This document shows, piece after piece, positions 5,751 through 13,832 of a stretch of 19,015 nt of DNA. Position 1 is the first letter of the stretch, and every line of letters starts with the position of its first letter. A program made the translations under genes and the position numbers. The notes beneath the pieces are model-generated. The model did not search any database, was not told where the DNA came from, and saw only the letters and a list, made by a program, of their open reading frames with translations. The stretch spans positions 1 through 19,015 of the forward strand of contig CAMBXJ010000022.1 in assembly GCA_945871455.1 (NCBI GenBank), given 5' to 3'. Source of the DNA: Asaia bogorensis (lineage in GTDB: Bacteria; Pseudomonadota; Alphaproteobacteria; Acetobacterales; Acetobacteraceae).

Positions 5751-6845
5751 TCAGGTAACGGCGATGGGGGAGCCGTTGGAGCCGGTGGCGCCTTTGATCG
5801 GGGCGGGACAGAAGATGTAGACGAATCGGTATTTCTGTTCGGCGATCAAGGCATCGAAGATCAGGTTTTCGTGGTTGAGGATGCCGTGCTTGACGATCAG
5901 CATCCCGTGCACCGGGAACGCCAGGGTCTTGTCGGGGTTCGGCACGACCTCGGTCGCCCAGGTATCGGCGCCGGTTACCGTCAGGTCCTTCTGGATGATC
6001 CAATTGGCTGCTTCGACGCCGATCCCAGGCTCCCCGGCATTGTAGCGGTCGTTGTTCTTCATCCACAGCGAGCCCCAGCCGGTGTGGAAGAAAATGCCGT
6101 CGCCAGGTTTGATGTCGGCTTCGGACATGTTCTGGCGTTGCAGGGCGGCCCGGATATCGGCAACCGAGATTTCCTGGCCGGCATCCATCATGCCGCCCTT
6201 CAGCCCGGCCATGTCGATCAGGTGGGCACGGGTCAGGATCGGATTCAGTTTCTCGGCACCGAGTTTCTGCAGGCCGTAGGCGCCACCGACATCCTGTTCG
6301 GTGAAGCCGTTATAGTACCGCATCTCGTTCTTATCGCCGTCCCTGCCCTGCTGAATGCCGATATGGCCAAGGCCGTCGAACTGGGTGCCGGTTTGGCCGA
6401 TTTCGGCGGCCAGGAATTCATCGTTGTAGATCAGCTTGTTGGCGCCGAACGGCCCACCGGTTGGCCCCCCCGGGATCCGCAGGGTGAATGCACGCGCGCC
6501 GAACATGGGCATGCCTGCCTCGTAAACCCGGCCGATCTTGTAGGTTTTTCCGTCCTTGATCCAGGAGATCGCATCCAGGGTCTTGGCTGGGGTCATGTGG
6601 TTGGAGGCGCCCGCCTCGTCCGCGGCCCCCCATTTGGACGGCCACCATTTGTCCTGCGCGGCGGGTGCTGCCCCTTGCGCCTGCGCCGGCGTGATCGGGG
6701 CGAGGCCAAATTTGCCGTGCGTGGCCCCGGCCACCGCCCCGAGCGCGCCAAGACCGGCGGCTTTAAGGAAACCGCGCCGGTCGTCGCCCGTTGATCTCGC
6801 ATTGGTCGGTTTGCCGTCGGGCAGGTTGCCGTTGGATGATGTCAT
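5751..6845 (-). CDS. Cyclase family protein (kynurenine formamidase-like fold), Tat-exported
   Basis: A 364-aa protein of the metal-dependent cyclase/formamidase family. Residues 22-31 (DRRGFLKAAG) followed by the hydrophobic GLGALGAVAG form a twin-arginine signal ending near AQA (54-56), so it is probably folded in the cytosol and exported to the periplasm. The family motif HxGTHxDxPxH aligns with residues 151-161, which read QTGTQFDGLGH: D157 and H161 remain, but both early histidines are Gln. GDGIFFHTGWGSLW (248-261) is the second conserved block. The family hydrolyses amides or lactones with Mn or Zn; the substrate here is unknown. ATG 6845 is preferred over 6893 because GGGAG lies about 9-13 bases upstream and the Tat motif is then near the N-terminus. 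It is divergent from the COG0523 GTPase gene. Confidence 0.87.
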   Translation of the reverse strand: MTSSNGNLPDGKPTNARSTGDDRRGFLKAAGLGALGAVAGATHGKFGLAPITPAQAQGAAPAAQDKWWPSKWGAADEAGASNHMTPAKTLDAISWIKDGKTYKIGRVYEAGMPMFGARAFTLRIPGGPTGGPFGANKLIYNDEFLAAEIGQTGTQFDGLGHIGIQQGRDGDKNEMRYYNGFTEQDVGGAYGLQKLGAEKLNPILTRAHLIDMAGLKGGMMDAGQEISVADIRAALQRQNMSEADIKPGDGIFFHTGWGSLWMKNNDRYNAGEPGIGVEAANWIIQKDLTVTGADTWATEVVPNPDKTLAFPVHGMLIVKHGILNHENLIFDALIAEQKYRFVYIFCPAPIKGATGSNGSPIAVT

Positions 6846-6950
6846 GGGTGGTTTCTCCCAGGTCAGGTGGACGTCAGGCGGACTATCCACCATGCTATGG
6901 TCTGTCGTCCATTGTTGGCTTGAACCGACATTGAATCATCGTCAAACGTC

Positions 6951-8246
6951 GTGTGCCGGCGGGGATCCGCCACCAATCGACCCGGAGGGACCACCCTGTC
7001 ACTGTTTGACCGCGACAAGTCCGCCGAACGCACCCCGGTATCGCTGATCACCGGGTTTCTTGGCAGCGGCAAGACCACGTTGCTCAACGCCTTGCTGCGC
7101 CATGCGGACATGGCGGACAGCGCCGTGATCGTGAACGAATTCGGCGAGATCGGGCTGGACCATCTGCTGATCGAGCAGGTCAGCGGCGAAGTCGCGGTCA
7201 TGGCCAATGGCTGCATCTGCTGCACCGTGCGGAGCGACCTGGCGGACACGATCCGCGATCTGCTGGCGCGCCGGGATGCCGGAGACGTGCCGCCATTCCG
7301 CCGGGTGTTGATCGAGACCACGGGGCTCGCGGACCCGGCACCGATTGTGCAGATGCTGCTGAACAACCCGCTGGTCAGCCATTTCGCGCGCCTGGACGCG
7401 GTGGTGACGACGGTGGACGCGGTGAATGCCGGCCGGCAGTTGGATGAGCATCCTCAGGCGATCAAACAGGTGGCGATCGCGGATCGGTTGCTGTTGACGA
7501 AGACGGATTTGGCGGACGGGGCGGTGACGGCCGAGCGACTGGCGGCGATCAACCCGGGGGCGAGGATTGTACGGGTGGTGGGGGGCGACATAGCGCCGGA
7601 TCTGCTGTTCGGGGCGGCGCTGTTCGACCCGGCCGGGAAGAGCCTCGATGTCCAACGCTGGCTGAACGAGGCGGCCTATCAGGATCGTGACGCACGGTTT
7701 CATGCGGATCGTGCCGGGCTGGCACGTGACGGGCTGGCACGTGACGGGCTGGCACATGACGGGCGGGCGCACGACGGGCAGCGGCATGGCAACGGGCGGC
7801 ATGGCAACGGGCGGCATGACGACGGGCCGCATGACGACGGGCTGCATGACGACGGGCTGGCGGCGGGTTCCGGTCACGGCGATCACGATCATGGCGCGGG
7901 ACATCCTGGGCACTCGGACCACGCGCATCATGCCGGTCATGCGCATGGGGACGGGATCGATGCATTCTGCCTCACCTTCGCGGAACCGCTCGACTGGGAC
8001 GCGGTATCAGGGTGGTTGGCGACGCTGCGCGGCGAACGCGGGCCGGACCTGCTGCGGGTCAAGGGGATTCTGCATCTGCGCGAGGAGGCCGGACCCGTGG
8101 TCATCCATGGCGTGCACCACGTGTTTCACCCTCCGGTGCGCCTGGATGGATGGCCAGACGCGGATCGGCGGTCCCGGATCGTCTTCATCACGCGTGACCT
8201 GCCGCGCGCGGAGATCGAGGCCGCCGCTTCCCGCTTCGGGCTTTGA
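6951..8246 (+). CDS. COG0523 (CobW/G3E) GTP-binding metal chaperone with His-rich linker
   Basis: A GTPase of the G3E metallochaperone group, which delivers zinc, cobalt or nickel to client enzymes in the cytosol. Counted from GTG 6951 (431 aa), the Walker A motif is GFLGSGKTT (35-43). The metal-binding NGCICC is at 87-92, the switch motif ETTGLADP at 122-129, and the base-recognition motif appears as TKTD (183-186). The C-terminal CobW domain spans about 336-431. Between the domains, residues 251-332 hold 18 histidines in degenerate pentapeptide repeats (LARDG, AHDG, RHGNG, HDDG), then a dense HGDHDHGAGHPGH tract, a likely metal store or sensor. The start is uncertain: GTG 6951 has no SD, whereas a consensus GGAGGG sits 6 bases before an in-frame CTG at 6996. 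Specific metal and client are unknown. No Zur-like palindrome is evident upstream. Confidence 0.9.
   Translation: MCRRGSATNRPGGTTLSLFDRDKSAERTPVSLITGFLGSGKTTLLNALLRHADMADSAVIVNEFGEIGLDHLLIEQVSGEVAVMANGCICCTVRSDLADTIRDLLARRDAGDVPPFRRVLIETTGLADPAPIVQMLLNNPLVSHFARLDAVVTTVDAVNAGRQLDEHPQAIKQVAIADRLLLTKTDLADGAVTAERLAAINPGARIVRVVGGDIAPDLLFGAALFDPAGKSLDVQRWLNEAAYQDRDARFHADRAGLARDGLARDGLAHDGRAHDGQRHGNGRHGNGRHDDGPHDDGLHDDGLAAGSGHGDHDHGAGHPGHSDHAHHAGHAHGDGIDAFCLTFAEPLDWDAVSGWLATLRGERGPDLLRVKGILHLREEAGPVVIHGVHHVFHPPVRLDGWPDADRRSRIVFITRDLPRAEIEAAASRFGL
6984..6998 (+). promoter_or_regulatory. Strong SD pointing to a CTG start
   Basis: GGAGGG (6984-6989) precedes the in-frame codon CTG (6996-6998) by 6 bases. 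No ATG, GTG or TTG lies in frame between here and the Walker A motif. Initiation at CTG would give a 416-aa protein beginning (M)SLFDRDKSAER, with a lead into the GTPase domain of normal length. Confidence 0.5.
7711..7860 (+). repeat. Degenerate 15-bp tandem repeats encoding His/Asp/Gly linker
   Basis: Units such as CTGGCACGTGACGGG, GGCATGGCAACGGGC and GCATGACGACGGGC repeat with a 15-base period, in frame with the COG0523 gene. They encode five-residue blocks that keep one His, or earlier Arg, per block. The pattern indicates expansion by slippage under selection for histidine. The boundaries given are approximate. Confidence 0.75.
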
Positions 8247-8299
8247 TGGGTTGGCCGGTCCGGAAGCGCCATGGTAAGGAACGCGTGGAGCGCCGTACC

Positions 8300-8383
8300 A
8301 TGAAAACGGGTCGGCTGGACGGTTCAACAAGTCCGGGCAGGTTCCCCGGCGGTTTGCAGAAAGGAAACGGGCCATGGCCGTAA
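8300..8383 (+). CDS. Possible 27-aa leader ORF overlapping the gap start
   Basis: ATG 8300 follows GGAG by about 8 bases. It opens a 27-codon frame (MKTGRLDGSTSPGRFPGG...) whose TAA (8381-8383) lies just inside the gap coding sequence, overlapping it by 10 bases. Its ATG falls in the right arm of a 7-bp inverted repeat CATGGTA/TACCATG (8270-8276/8296-8302). It could couple or modulate gap translation, but an ORF of this size can occur by chance. Confidence 0.25.
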   Translation: MKTGRLDGSTSPGRFPGGLQKGNGPWP

Positions 8384-9387
8384 AGGTCGCGATCAATGGG
8401 TTTGGACGCATCGGGCGCCTCGTGCTGCGCGCCATCGTCGAGAGCGGACGGGACGATGTGGTCCCCGTCGCGATCAACGACCTGGGCAGTGTCGAGGCCA
8501 ACGCGCATCTGTTCGCCTATGACAGCGTGCATGGCCGTTTCCCCGGCCAGATCGAGGTGTCGGGCAACACCATCACCATCCGCCACAACGGCCGCGTGTA
8601 CGGCCCGCTGACGGTTTCCGCCGAACGCGACCCCACCAAGGTGCCCTACCAGGGCGTCGACGTGGCGCTGGAATGCACCGGCATTTTCGCCAGCAAGGCC
8701 AAGGCGTCCGCTCTGCTGACGGCAGGCGCGCGCAAGGTGCTGATCTCGGCCCCGGCGGACGAAGTGGACGCGACCATCGTTTATGGCGTGAACCACAAGA
8801 TTCTGACGAAGGACATGACGGTCATCTCCAACGCGTCCTGCACGACCAACTGCCTGGCGCCGATGGCGAAGATCCTGCACGACCGGTTTGGCATCCTGCG
8901 TGGCTACATGGTCACCATCCATGCCTACACGGGCGATCAGAACACCGTCGATACCCTGCACAGCGACCTGCATCGCGCCCGCGCGGCGGCGGTGTCGGCC
9001 ATCCCGACGTCCACCGGTGCGGCCCGCGCGGTGGGACTGGTGCTGCCGGAACTGAAGGGCAAGCTGGACGGCACCGCCATCCGCATCCCGACGCCGAACG
9101 TGTCGCTGGTGTCGCTGGACGTGAACCTGGCGAAGCAGGCCACGAAGGACGAGATCAACGCGGCCATGCTGGACGCCTCGAAGGGGGAACTGGCCGGGAT
9201 CCTGGCCTACAACACCGCCAAGCTGGTCAGCATCGATTTCAACCACAACCCAGCGTCCTGCACGTTCGATTCGACGCAGACCGCCGTGGTCGATGGCGCG
9301 ATGGCCCGCGTGATGGGCTGGTACGACAACGAATGGGGCTTCTCCAACCGTATGTCCGACACGGCGGCACTGTTCGGCAGTTTGTGA
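8374..9387 (+). CDS. gap: Glyceraldehyde-3-phosphate dehydrogenase, type I
   Basis: A 337-aa cytosolic GAPDH, which interconverts glyceraldehyde-3-phosphate plus phosphate and NAD(P)+ with 1,3-bisphosphoglycerate. The Rossmann motif is NGFGRIGR (8-15), and the adenine-ribose segment reads AINDLGS (33-39). The active site is SNASCTTNC (152-160) with catalytic C156 and partner H183 in TIHAYTGDQ. STGAARAV (213-220) is the phosphate-binding block, and WYDNEWGFSNRM near the C-terminus is canonical. Length and all key residues are normal. AAAGGA lies about 10 bases before ATG 8374. It is followed after 123 bases by pgk on the same strand, the usual alphaproteobacterial pairing. Glycolytic or gluconeogenic direction cannot be told from sequence. 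Confidence 0.98.
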   Translation: MAVKVAINGFGRIGRLVLRAIVESGRDDVVPVAINDLGSVEANAHLFAYDSVHGRFPGQIEVSGNTITIRHNGRVYGPLTVSAERDPTKVPYQGVDVALECTGIFASKAKASALLTAGARKVLISAPADEVDATIVYGVNHKILTKDMTVISNASCTTNCLAPMAKILHDRFGILRGYMVTIHAYTGDQNTVDTLHSDLHRARAAAVSAIPTSTGAARAVGLVLPELKGKLDGTAIRIPTPNVSLVSLDVNLAKQATKDEINAAMLDASKGELAGILAYNTAKLVSIDFNHNPASCTFDSTQTAVVDGAMARVMGWYDNEWGFSNRMSDTAALFGSL

Positions 9388-9395
9388 CGATCGCG

Positions 9396-9472
9396 CCGGC
9401 CCCGTTTCGGGCAGGGGCCGGTCCGTTGAACCAACCGCGGCGATGGTCCTGTTCCGGACCGGGCCGCGGTTG
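9396..9472 (+). promoter_or_regulatory. Two hairpins in the gap-pgk spacer
   Basis: CCGGCCCC (9396-9403) pairs with GGGGCCGG (9414-9421). CAACCGCGG (9432-9440) pairs with CCGCGGTTG (9464-9472), enclosing an inner GGTCC/GGACC stem (9445-9449/9456-9460). Neither is followed by a T-run, so transcript processing, stabilisation or partial attenuation between gap and pgk is more likely than full termination. The function is inferred. Confidence 0.45.
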
Positions 9473-9510
9473 CGGTATTCCCGCCCCCTTATCCTCGACG
9501 GGAGCCTGAC

Positions 9511-10698
9511 ATGGCCTTCAAAACCCTGGATAACCTCGACGTCGCGGGCAAGACCGTGCTGATGCGCGCCGATTTGAACGTGCCGATGCACGACGGCAAA
9601 ATTTCCGACCTGACCCGCATCGAGCGGTTGTCGCCGACCATCCGCGAATTGTCGGGCAAGGGTGCCAGGGTCGTCGTTTGCAGCCATTTCGACCGGCCGA
9701 AGGGCAAGCGCGTGCCGTCCATGTCGCTGGCGCCCATGGCGGTGGCGCTGGGCCAGGTGCTGGGCCGGCAGGTGCGTTTCGCGGAGGACTGCATCGGCGT
9801 GGCCGCCGAACAAGCGGTGGAGCGGATGGCGGATGGCGATGTGCTGGTCCTGGAAAACACCCGCTTCCATGCCGGCGAGGAAAAGAACGATCCGACCTTC
9901 GCGGCCGCCCTGGCCGGGTTGGCCGACATCTTCGTCAATGACGCGTTTTCGGCCGCCCATCGCGCGCATGCCAGCACGGAGGGGGTCGCGCATATCCTGC
10001 CATCCTATGCCGGCCGCCTGATGCAGGCCGAACTGGAGGCGCTGGATGCTGCCCTGGGCAAACCGGTGCGACCGGTCGCCGCCGTCGTCGGCGGGTCGAA
10101 AGTTTCCACCAAGCTGGAATTGCTGGGCAACCTGGTGGGACGGGTCGATATCCTGCTGATCGGCGGGGCCATGGCCAACACCTTCCTGGCCGCGCAGGGC
10201 ATCAGTGTCGGCAAGTCCCTGCAAGAGGCTGAGATGCATGACATGGCCCGCACCATCCTGGCGCAGGCCAAAACGGCGGGCTGTGAGGTAATGTTGCCGA
10301 CGGATGGCGTCGTCGCGGCCGAATTCAGGCCCAATCCGCCGACCCAGATCGTCGCGATCGACTCGGTGCCGGCGGATTCGATGATCCTGGATGTCGGTCC
10401 GGTGTCGGTGGCGGCTTTGATCGCTCGGATGGGGAGCCTGCGGACGTTGGTATGGAACGGGCCGCTGGGCGCGTTCGAGACGCCGCCCTTCGACGCTTCA
10501 ACCTTGGCTCTGGCGAAGGCCGTTGCGGCCGCGACCGCGAAAGGGACGCTGCGAAGCGTGGCGGGTGGCGGGGATACGGTGTCGGCGTTGCGCCAGGCCG
10601 GGGTGTTGGAGCAGATGAGCTATGTGTCCACCGCGGGCGGGGCGTTTTTGGAGTGGTTGGAGGGGAAGGTTCTGCCTGGGGTGGCGGCTTTGGGGTGA
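9511..10698 (+). CDS. pgk: Phosphoglycerate kinase
   Basis: A 395-aa monomeric kinase transferring phosphate from 1,3-bisphosphoglycerate to ADP, next to GAPDH in lower glycolysis. The N-terminal signature MRADLNVP is at 18-25. Substrate-binding arginines sit in SHFDRP (58-63) and LENTRFH (114-120). The hinge and nucleotide blocks are GGSKVSTK (194-201), WNGPLGAFE (315-323), GGGDT (352-356) and [14 protein letters not shown] (373-386). Residue 61 is Asp where most homologues have Gly (SHxGRP), a mild variation. GGGAG lies 6 bases before ATG 9511. No aldolase or pyruvate kinase gene follows; the next gene is convergent. Confidence 0.98.
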   Translation: MAFKTLDNLDVAGKTVLMRADLNVPMHDGKISDLTRIERLSPTIRELSGKGARVVVCSHFDRPKGKRVPSMSLAPMAVALGQVLGRQVRFAEDCIGVAAEQAVERMADGDVLVLENTRFHAGEEKNDPTFAAALAGLADIFVNDAFSAAHRAHASTEGVAHILPSYAGRLMQAELEALDAALGKPVRPVAAVVGGSKVSTKLELLGNLVGRVDILLIGGAMANTFLAAQGISVGKSLQEAEMHDMARTILAQAKTAGCEVMLPTDGVVAAEFRPNPPTQIVAIDSVPADSMILDVGPVSVAALIARMGSLRTLVWNGPLGAFETPPFDASTLALAKAVAAATAKGTLRSVAGGGDTVSALRQAGVLEQMSYVSTAGGAFLEWLEGKVLPGVAALG

Positions 10699-10721
10699 GG
10701 TTCGCTAGCTGAAACGGCGGC

Positions 10722-10750
10722 GACGGAGGATGGGGTAGCCATCCTCCGTC
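10722..10750 (+). terminator. Hairpin after pgk
   Basis: GACGGAGGATGG (10722-10733) and CCATCCTCCGTC (10739-10750) form a perfect 12-bp stem with loop GGTAG. It is placed 24 bases after the pgk stop and before the convergent lipoprotein gene. There is no T-run on either side, so it may need factor assistance or serve both directions. Confidence 0.5.
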
Positions 10751-10789
10751 TGACGTCGCGGGTAGTAAAATCCCGAAATCGATTTTCCG

Positions 10790-12217
10790 TTATTGATCAG
10801 ACGCCCCAAACACCCCGGAAGGATTAGCACGAGCCTGTTCAAGCTGGTATTGTCCCTTCAGAAGATCGAGACGACTCTGGAGGATCTTTGCCTGTGCATC
10901 AGTCTGCGCCTGAACTTGGTTATTGTAGTCGATCTTTAGCTTCAGAATCTCGGTGGGAATAGAAACGATAGCGCGCGCAAAATCCAATGGCAGATTTGCA
11001 ACGGCCAGAATTTCGCTGGGCCGCGATGTTGTGAACTCCGTCGGGATACCGTCCTTGAACGCATGGGTGGTGACCGACTTCGTGAACGGACCGGCCTGGG
11101 ATGGCAACACAAAGGTCTGGGTCGGATCTGGCAGGCTCATACTGACTGTCTGGCGTTGATCGTCGGGAGTCAACTGGCAACCATTCGCCGACCTTGTGGT
11201 CAGGGACACCCAGTATGGCGCCGGCATCCGATAAGCCAGTCCTCCGAGTGCCTGACCTTGGTGCCCTGTGTCCGCGTTGTCCGACCTGGGTAACACTGGC
11301 AATGACTGAGCGTTTGTTTGTCGTTCAGCCGGCCCGGCATCCAGTTCCATGGTATCGCCGCTGAGTTGGAGCAAGGCCGCCCTGGCCCATGGCACGGATC
11401 GGCGCCCATTGGGCATCGTTGTCGGGCTGCCCCCCACCAGGGGAGTATTGTCCGTCGGATCGAATTCGATGACCGCACTGAATTCACGGCAGGACGGTGG
11501 TTGCCGGCGAGCCGATCTCCCGGCAGGCAACATTCGCATCGGACCGAACGAAGGTGGGCCACCCGCGAAAGCCAGGATGGATTTCGCCAGCGCAAGAATA
11601 ATGTCAGGTGTCCGGTCGGACGACGTTGTCGTGCCGGACGACAACAACCCGTTCTGGACAGTCAATTTCAGATCGTCGTCCCGCATGTAACCATGATTCA
11701 GATTTGCAACATAGCGTGCATTAGGATCGGCGAAGACCGGCAATGCCGCAATGGTCGCCGTGTCGCGGAGTTGCCCGATACCACCGCTAGCAACATCGGC
11801 CGCGGCTCGGGCTGCCTCCGCTTTCGACTTCGCATCCTTGACAAGTGTGGTGAGAGAATTCACTGTCGCCTTCGCTTTCGCCGCCTCTTCCTCCAACTTC
11901 GCTTTGATCGTCGGGTCCTGACCAAGATTTTCCGTGGCCAGTTCGAGATCCCCTTTTGCCGTGGCCAATCGCTCGCCCAGCGTCTTTGCTCTTGCTTCGG
12001 CGGTATCGGCAGTCTTTTTCAGGTCGGCCGCGTCTTCGGCCGACAGTCTCTTCCTTTCGGCCTTGATCTGAACCATTCCTCGTGGCAGTCCGTAAGCTAG
12101 ACCGTTGCCATAGCCAATGGAAACAGGTGTCGACAGAATCGTATCGGTACATCCTGATAACAAGATAGCTAAGGCTGACACGATGACGTTGCCCGCCGTG
12201 TAATTTTTTGCCTGCAC
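10790..12217 (-). CDS. Lipoprotein of unknown function with coiled-coil domain
   Basis: A 475-aa predicted lipoprotein. The N-terminus carries a hydrophobic signal and lipobox LLSGC with acylated C23. YGLPRGMVQ (42-50) is followed by a long Ala/Lys/Glu-rich coiled coil (about 51-141). The remainder looks beta-rich, with a block around NHGYMRDDDLKLTVQNGLL (174-192) and SSDRTPDII (199-207). A second helical heptad-like stretch ends the protein (about 420-468). The Y-x-LP motif plus D-D...GLL...DRT reminds me of DUF4831-like bacterial lipoproteins, but that is a weak impression. The start is GTG 12217, with GGGAGG 6 bases upstream. It lies 114 bases downstream of the S8 peptidase gene on the same strand, separated by a UUCG-capped hairpin. 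Sampled stretches are visibly lower in GC than gap/pgk. Confidence 0.8.
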   Translation of the reverse strand: MQAKNYTAGNVIVSALAILLSGCTDTILSTPVSIGYGNGLAYGLPRGMVQIKAERKRLSAEDAADLKKTADTAEARAKTLGERLATAKGDLELATENLGQDPTIKAKLEEEAAKAKATVNSLTTLVKDAKSKAEAARAAADVASGGIGQLRDTATIAALPVFADPNARYVANLNHGYMRDDDLKLTVQNGLLSSGTTTSSDRTPDIILALAKSILAFAGGPPSFGPMRMLPAGRSARRQPPSCREFSAVIEFDPTDNTPLVGGSPTTMPNGRRSVPWARAALLQLSGDTMELDAGPAERQTNAQSLPVLPRSDNADTGHQGQALGGLAYRMPAPYWVSLTTRSANGCQLTPDDQRQTVSMSLPDPTQTFVLPSQAGPFTKSVTTHAFKDGIPTEFTTSRPSEILAVANLPLDFARAIVSIPTEILKLKIDYNNQVQAQTDAQAKILQSRLDLLKGQYQLEQARANPSGVFGASDQ

Positions 12218-12250
12218 GACAAACCTCCCACAATATTTTGATGTTCCAAT

Positions 12251-12284
12251 TGCACCCGACGCGGCCGAAGCCGCGTCGGGTGCT
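12251..12284 (-). terminator. 14-bp hairpin with UUCG tetraloop between peptidase and lipoprotein genes
   Basis: GCACCCGACGCGG (12252-12264) and CCGCGTCGGGTGC (12271-12283) are perfect inverted repeats. Read on the minus strand, the loop is CUUCGG, so the apex is the very stable C(UUCG)G tetraloop, giving 14 pairs. It sits about 50-80 bases after the peptidase stop and 34 bases before the lipoprotein GTG. There is no T-run. It may act as a partial terminator, an attenuator or an mRNA-stability element that sets the ratio of the two products. Confidence 0.6.
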
Positions 12285-12331
12285 GTTCGCGCAAAATCTA
12301 TCGCTTCATGTGCAACCTTGGTTGCCGACCA

Positions 12332-13831
12332 TTAACGAATAGAATTGAGGGCGGCCAAAGCGTTGATTCGACCAAATCCGGCGAAATCGTTGCGGCCATC
12401 GACGTATGGCTCGCTGCCAATCTTGTCCGCCGTGTCACAGATCGCCTGCCTGATCCGCGATTCCTGCAACTCCGGATGGGCAGAGAGCAGCAATCCGCAA
12501 ATTCCTGCAACGATCGGAGTTGCGGACGATGTCCCATTGAAATTCGGCGTGTAATCGCCGACCACATAGCCGTTCTGCCCACTGATGTCGGTGGTAAGGT
12601 TGTGCACCCCGGGGGCTGCAACCGAGACCTCGGGCCCAAAACAGGTGCCCCACCAGGTCTCACCATCGCTGCTGGACGGTGTCTTGATCTCGTCGAACTC
12701 ATTGCTGGCCGACACAGTGAGGACATTGGGGAGCGTGCCCGGGAACGTCACCTCAGAAAACTCATTGCCGGCGGCAATGACGATTACGCAACCAAGGCCG
12801 CCGCGCCCTTTCGTGCGTGCATTCTCGAACGCATTGGCGATTGCAGACGATGCGGTGCCTCCTCCCCAGCTATTGCTCAGAATATCGGCCTTTGCCTCAC
12901 GCCAGGCCCACTTGATGCCCGACGCGATCATGTCCGTGGTCGTTATCCAGGGCGCGCCCTTAGCAGCCGAGTACGCAATGCGCACAGGAACGATCGAGCA
13001 TCCAGCACCGGTCCCACGAATTCCCACGCCATTGCCGGCAATCGCAGCCGCCAGGCCGGCGCATGCCGTTCCGTGACCATCCCACGGTTTCGGGTCCTGA
13101 TAACTGTCATCCTCGACGGCGTCGTAACTTTCTACCACCGCAGCAGCGAGGTCGGGATGGCCGGTGTCGACACCCTCATCAAGGATCGCAATCCGAATTT
13201 CCGGTCGACCTGGTTGAATCGCCTGGGCAGCCACCGCCTGGGTGATCGCCATCGCATACTGACCTTGAGCTTGCGGATCGTTGCCAGCCAATGCCGTTCC
13301 GGCGGGGCGCGAGGGGATATGCCGGCCAACCGTTATGAAGTCCGGTTCGACGAACTCAACCGCGTCCTCCGCGTCGAGCTTCTCGCACAGTGCGAAGACG
13401 TCGGCATCCGCCTCCGTCCGAGCCAGTATCTCGCCATCATCCTCGCGTATCGAGGAAAGCTTGTACTTCGCCAGAATATCTTGCGTTCGACTCCGATCCT
13501 TGATTCCCAGAATCAATCGGTCGCTCGGCATCACCTGATTGTTTCCAACGCGGAACACTGGTATCGCTTTCGCGACCCCCGCTTGACCATCCAGTGCACC
13601 CATTGCGTCCGATGGTCCGATCCCGCCGACCGAGGGGGGCTTCACCGGCACCATGGTCAGCGTCTCCCCCGGTACCTCGTATCGAGCAGAGAATGGGCGC
13701 ATGCCGGCGACAGCCTCGGTCGCTCTCGCCCTGCCACTGGTCGGCAGATTATCGTGAAACCGAACCGCGACCGTCGTAGGATCGAGCTCCAAACGAACAG
13801 ATTTTCCCGCCACGCGATATTCATACGCCAT
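12332..13831 (-). CDS. S8 (subtilisin-type) serine peptidase
   Basis: A 499-aa subtilase with the complete active site: D218 in IAILDEGVDTGHPDL, H253 in DGHGTACAGLAAA, oxyanion N356 in VIAAGNEF, and S435 in NGTSSATPIVAG. Residues 1-190 form an N-terminal region in place of a signal peptide. The part from about 100 to 168 resembles a subtilase prodomain/inhibitor-like domain (DRLILGIKDRS... then VEPDF). No signal peptide, Tat motif or membrane anchor is visible, so it is either cytosolic or exported by another route. ATG 13831 is chosen because GGAGG lies 5 bases upstream; the frame is open 17 codons further, but without SD support. The start is 1 base after the stop of a 48-aa ORF, suggesting translational coupling. 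A lipoprotein gene follows. Substrate and role are unknown. Confidence 0.92.
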   Translation of the reverse strand: MAYEYRVAGKSVRLELDPTTVAVRFHDNLPTSGRARATEAVAGMRPFSARYEVPGETLTMVPVKPPSVGGIGPSDAMGALDGQAGVAKAIPVFRVGNNQVMPSDRLILGIKDRSRTQDILAKYKLSSIREDDGEILARTEADADVFALCEKLDAEDAVEFVEPDFITVGRHIPSRPAGTALAGNDPQAQGQYAMAITQAVAAQAIQPGRPEIRIAILDEGVDTGHPDLAAAVVESYDAVEDDSYQDPKPWDGHGTACAGLAAAIAGNGVGIRGTGAGCSIVPVRIAYSAAKGAPWITTTDMIASGIKWAWREAKADILSNSWGGGTASSAIANAFENARTKGRGGLGCVIVIAAGNEFSEVTFPGTLPNVLTVSASNEFDEIKTPSSSDGETWWGTCFGPEVSVAAPGVHNLTTDISGQNGYVVGDYTPNFNGTSSATPIVAGICGLLLSAHPELQESRIRQAICDTADKIGSEPYVDGRNDFAGFGRINALAALNSIR

Positions 13832-13832
13832 A

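Noticed and set aside
6846..6950. Zur-type operator between the cyclase and COG0523 genes
   Set aside because: I looked for an AT-rich TGTTATA-type palindrome in the divergent region and found none.
8188..10239. 683-codon open frame antisense to gap and pgk
   Set aside because: It is a high-GC shadow of two certain genes. It has no recognisable domain and its composition is His/Arg/Gly-rich, as expected for antisense reading.
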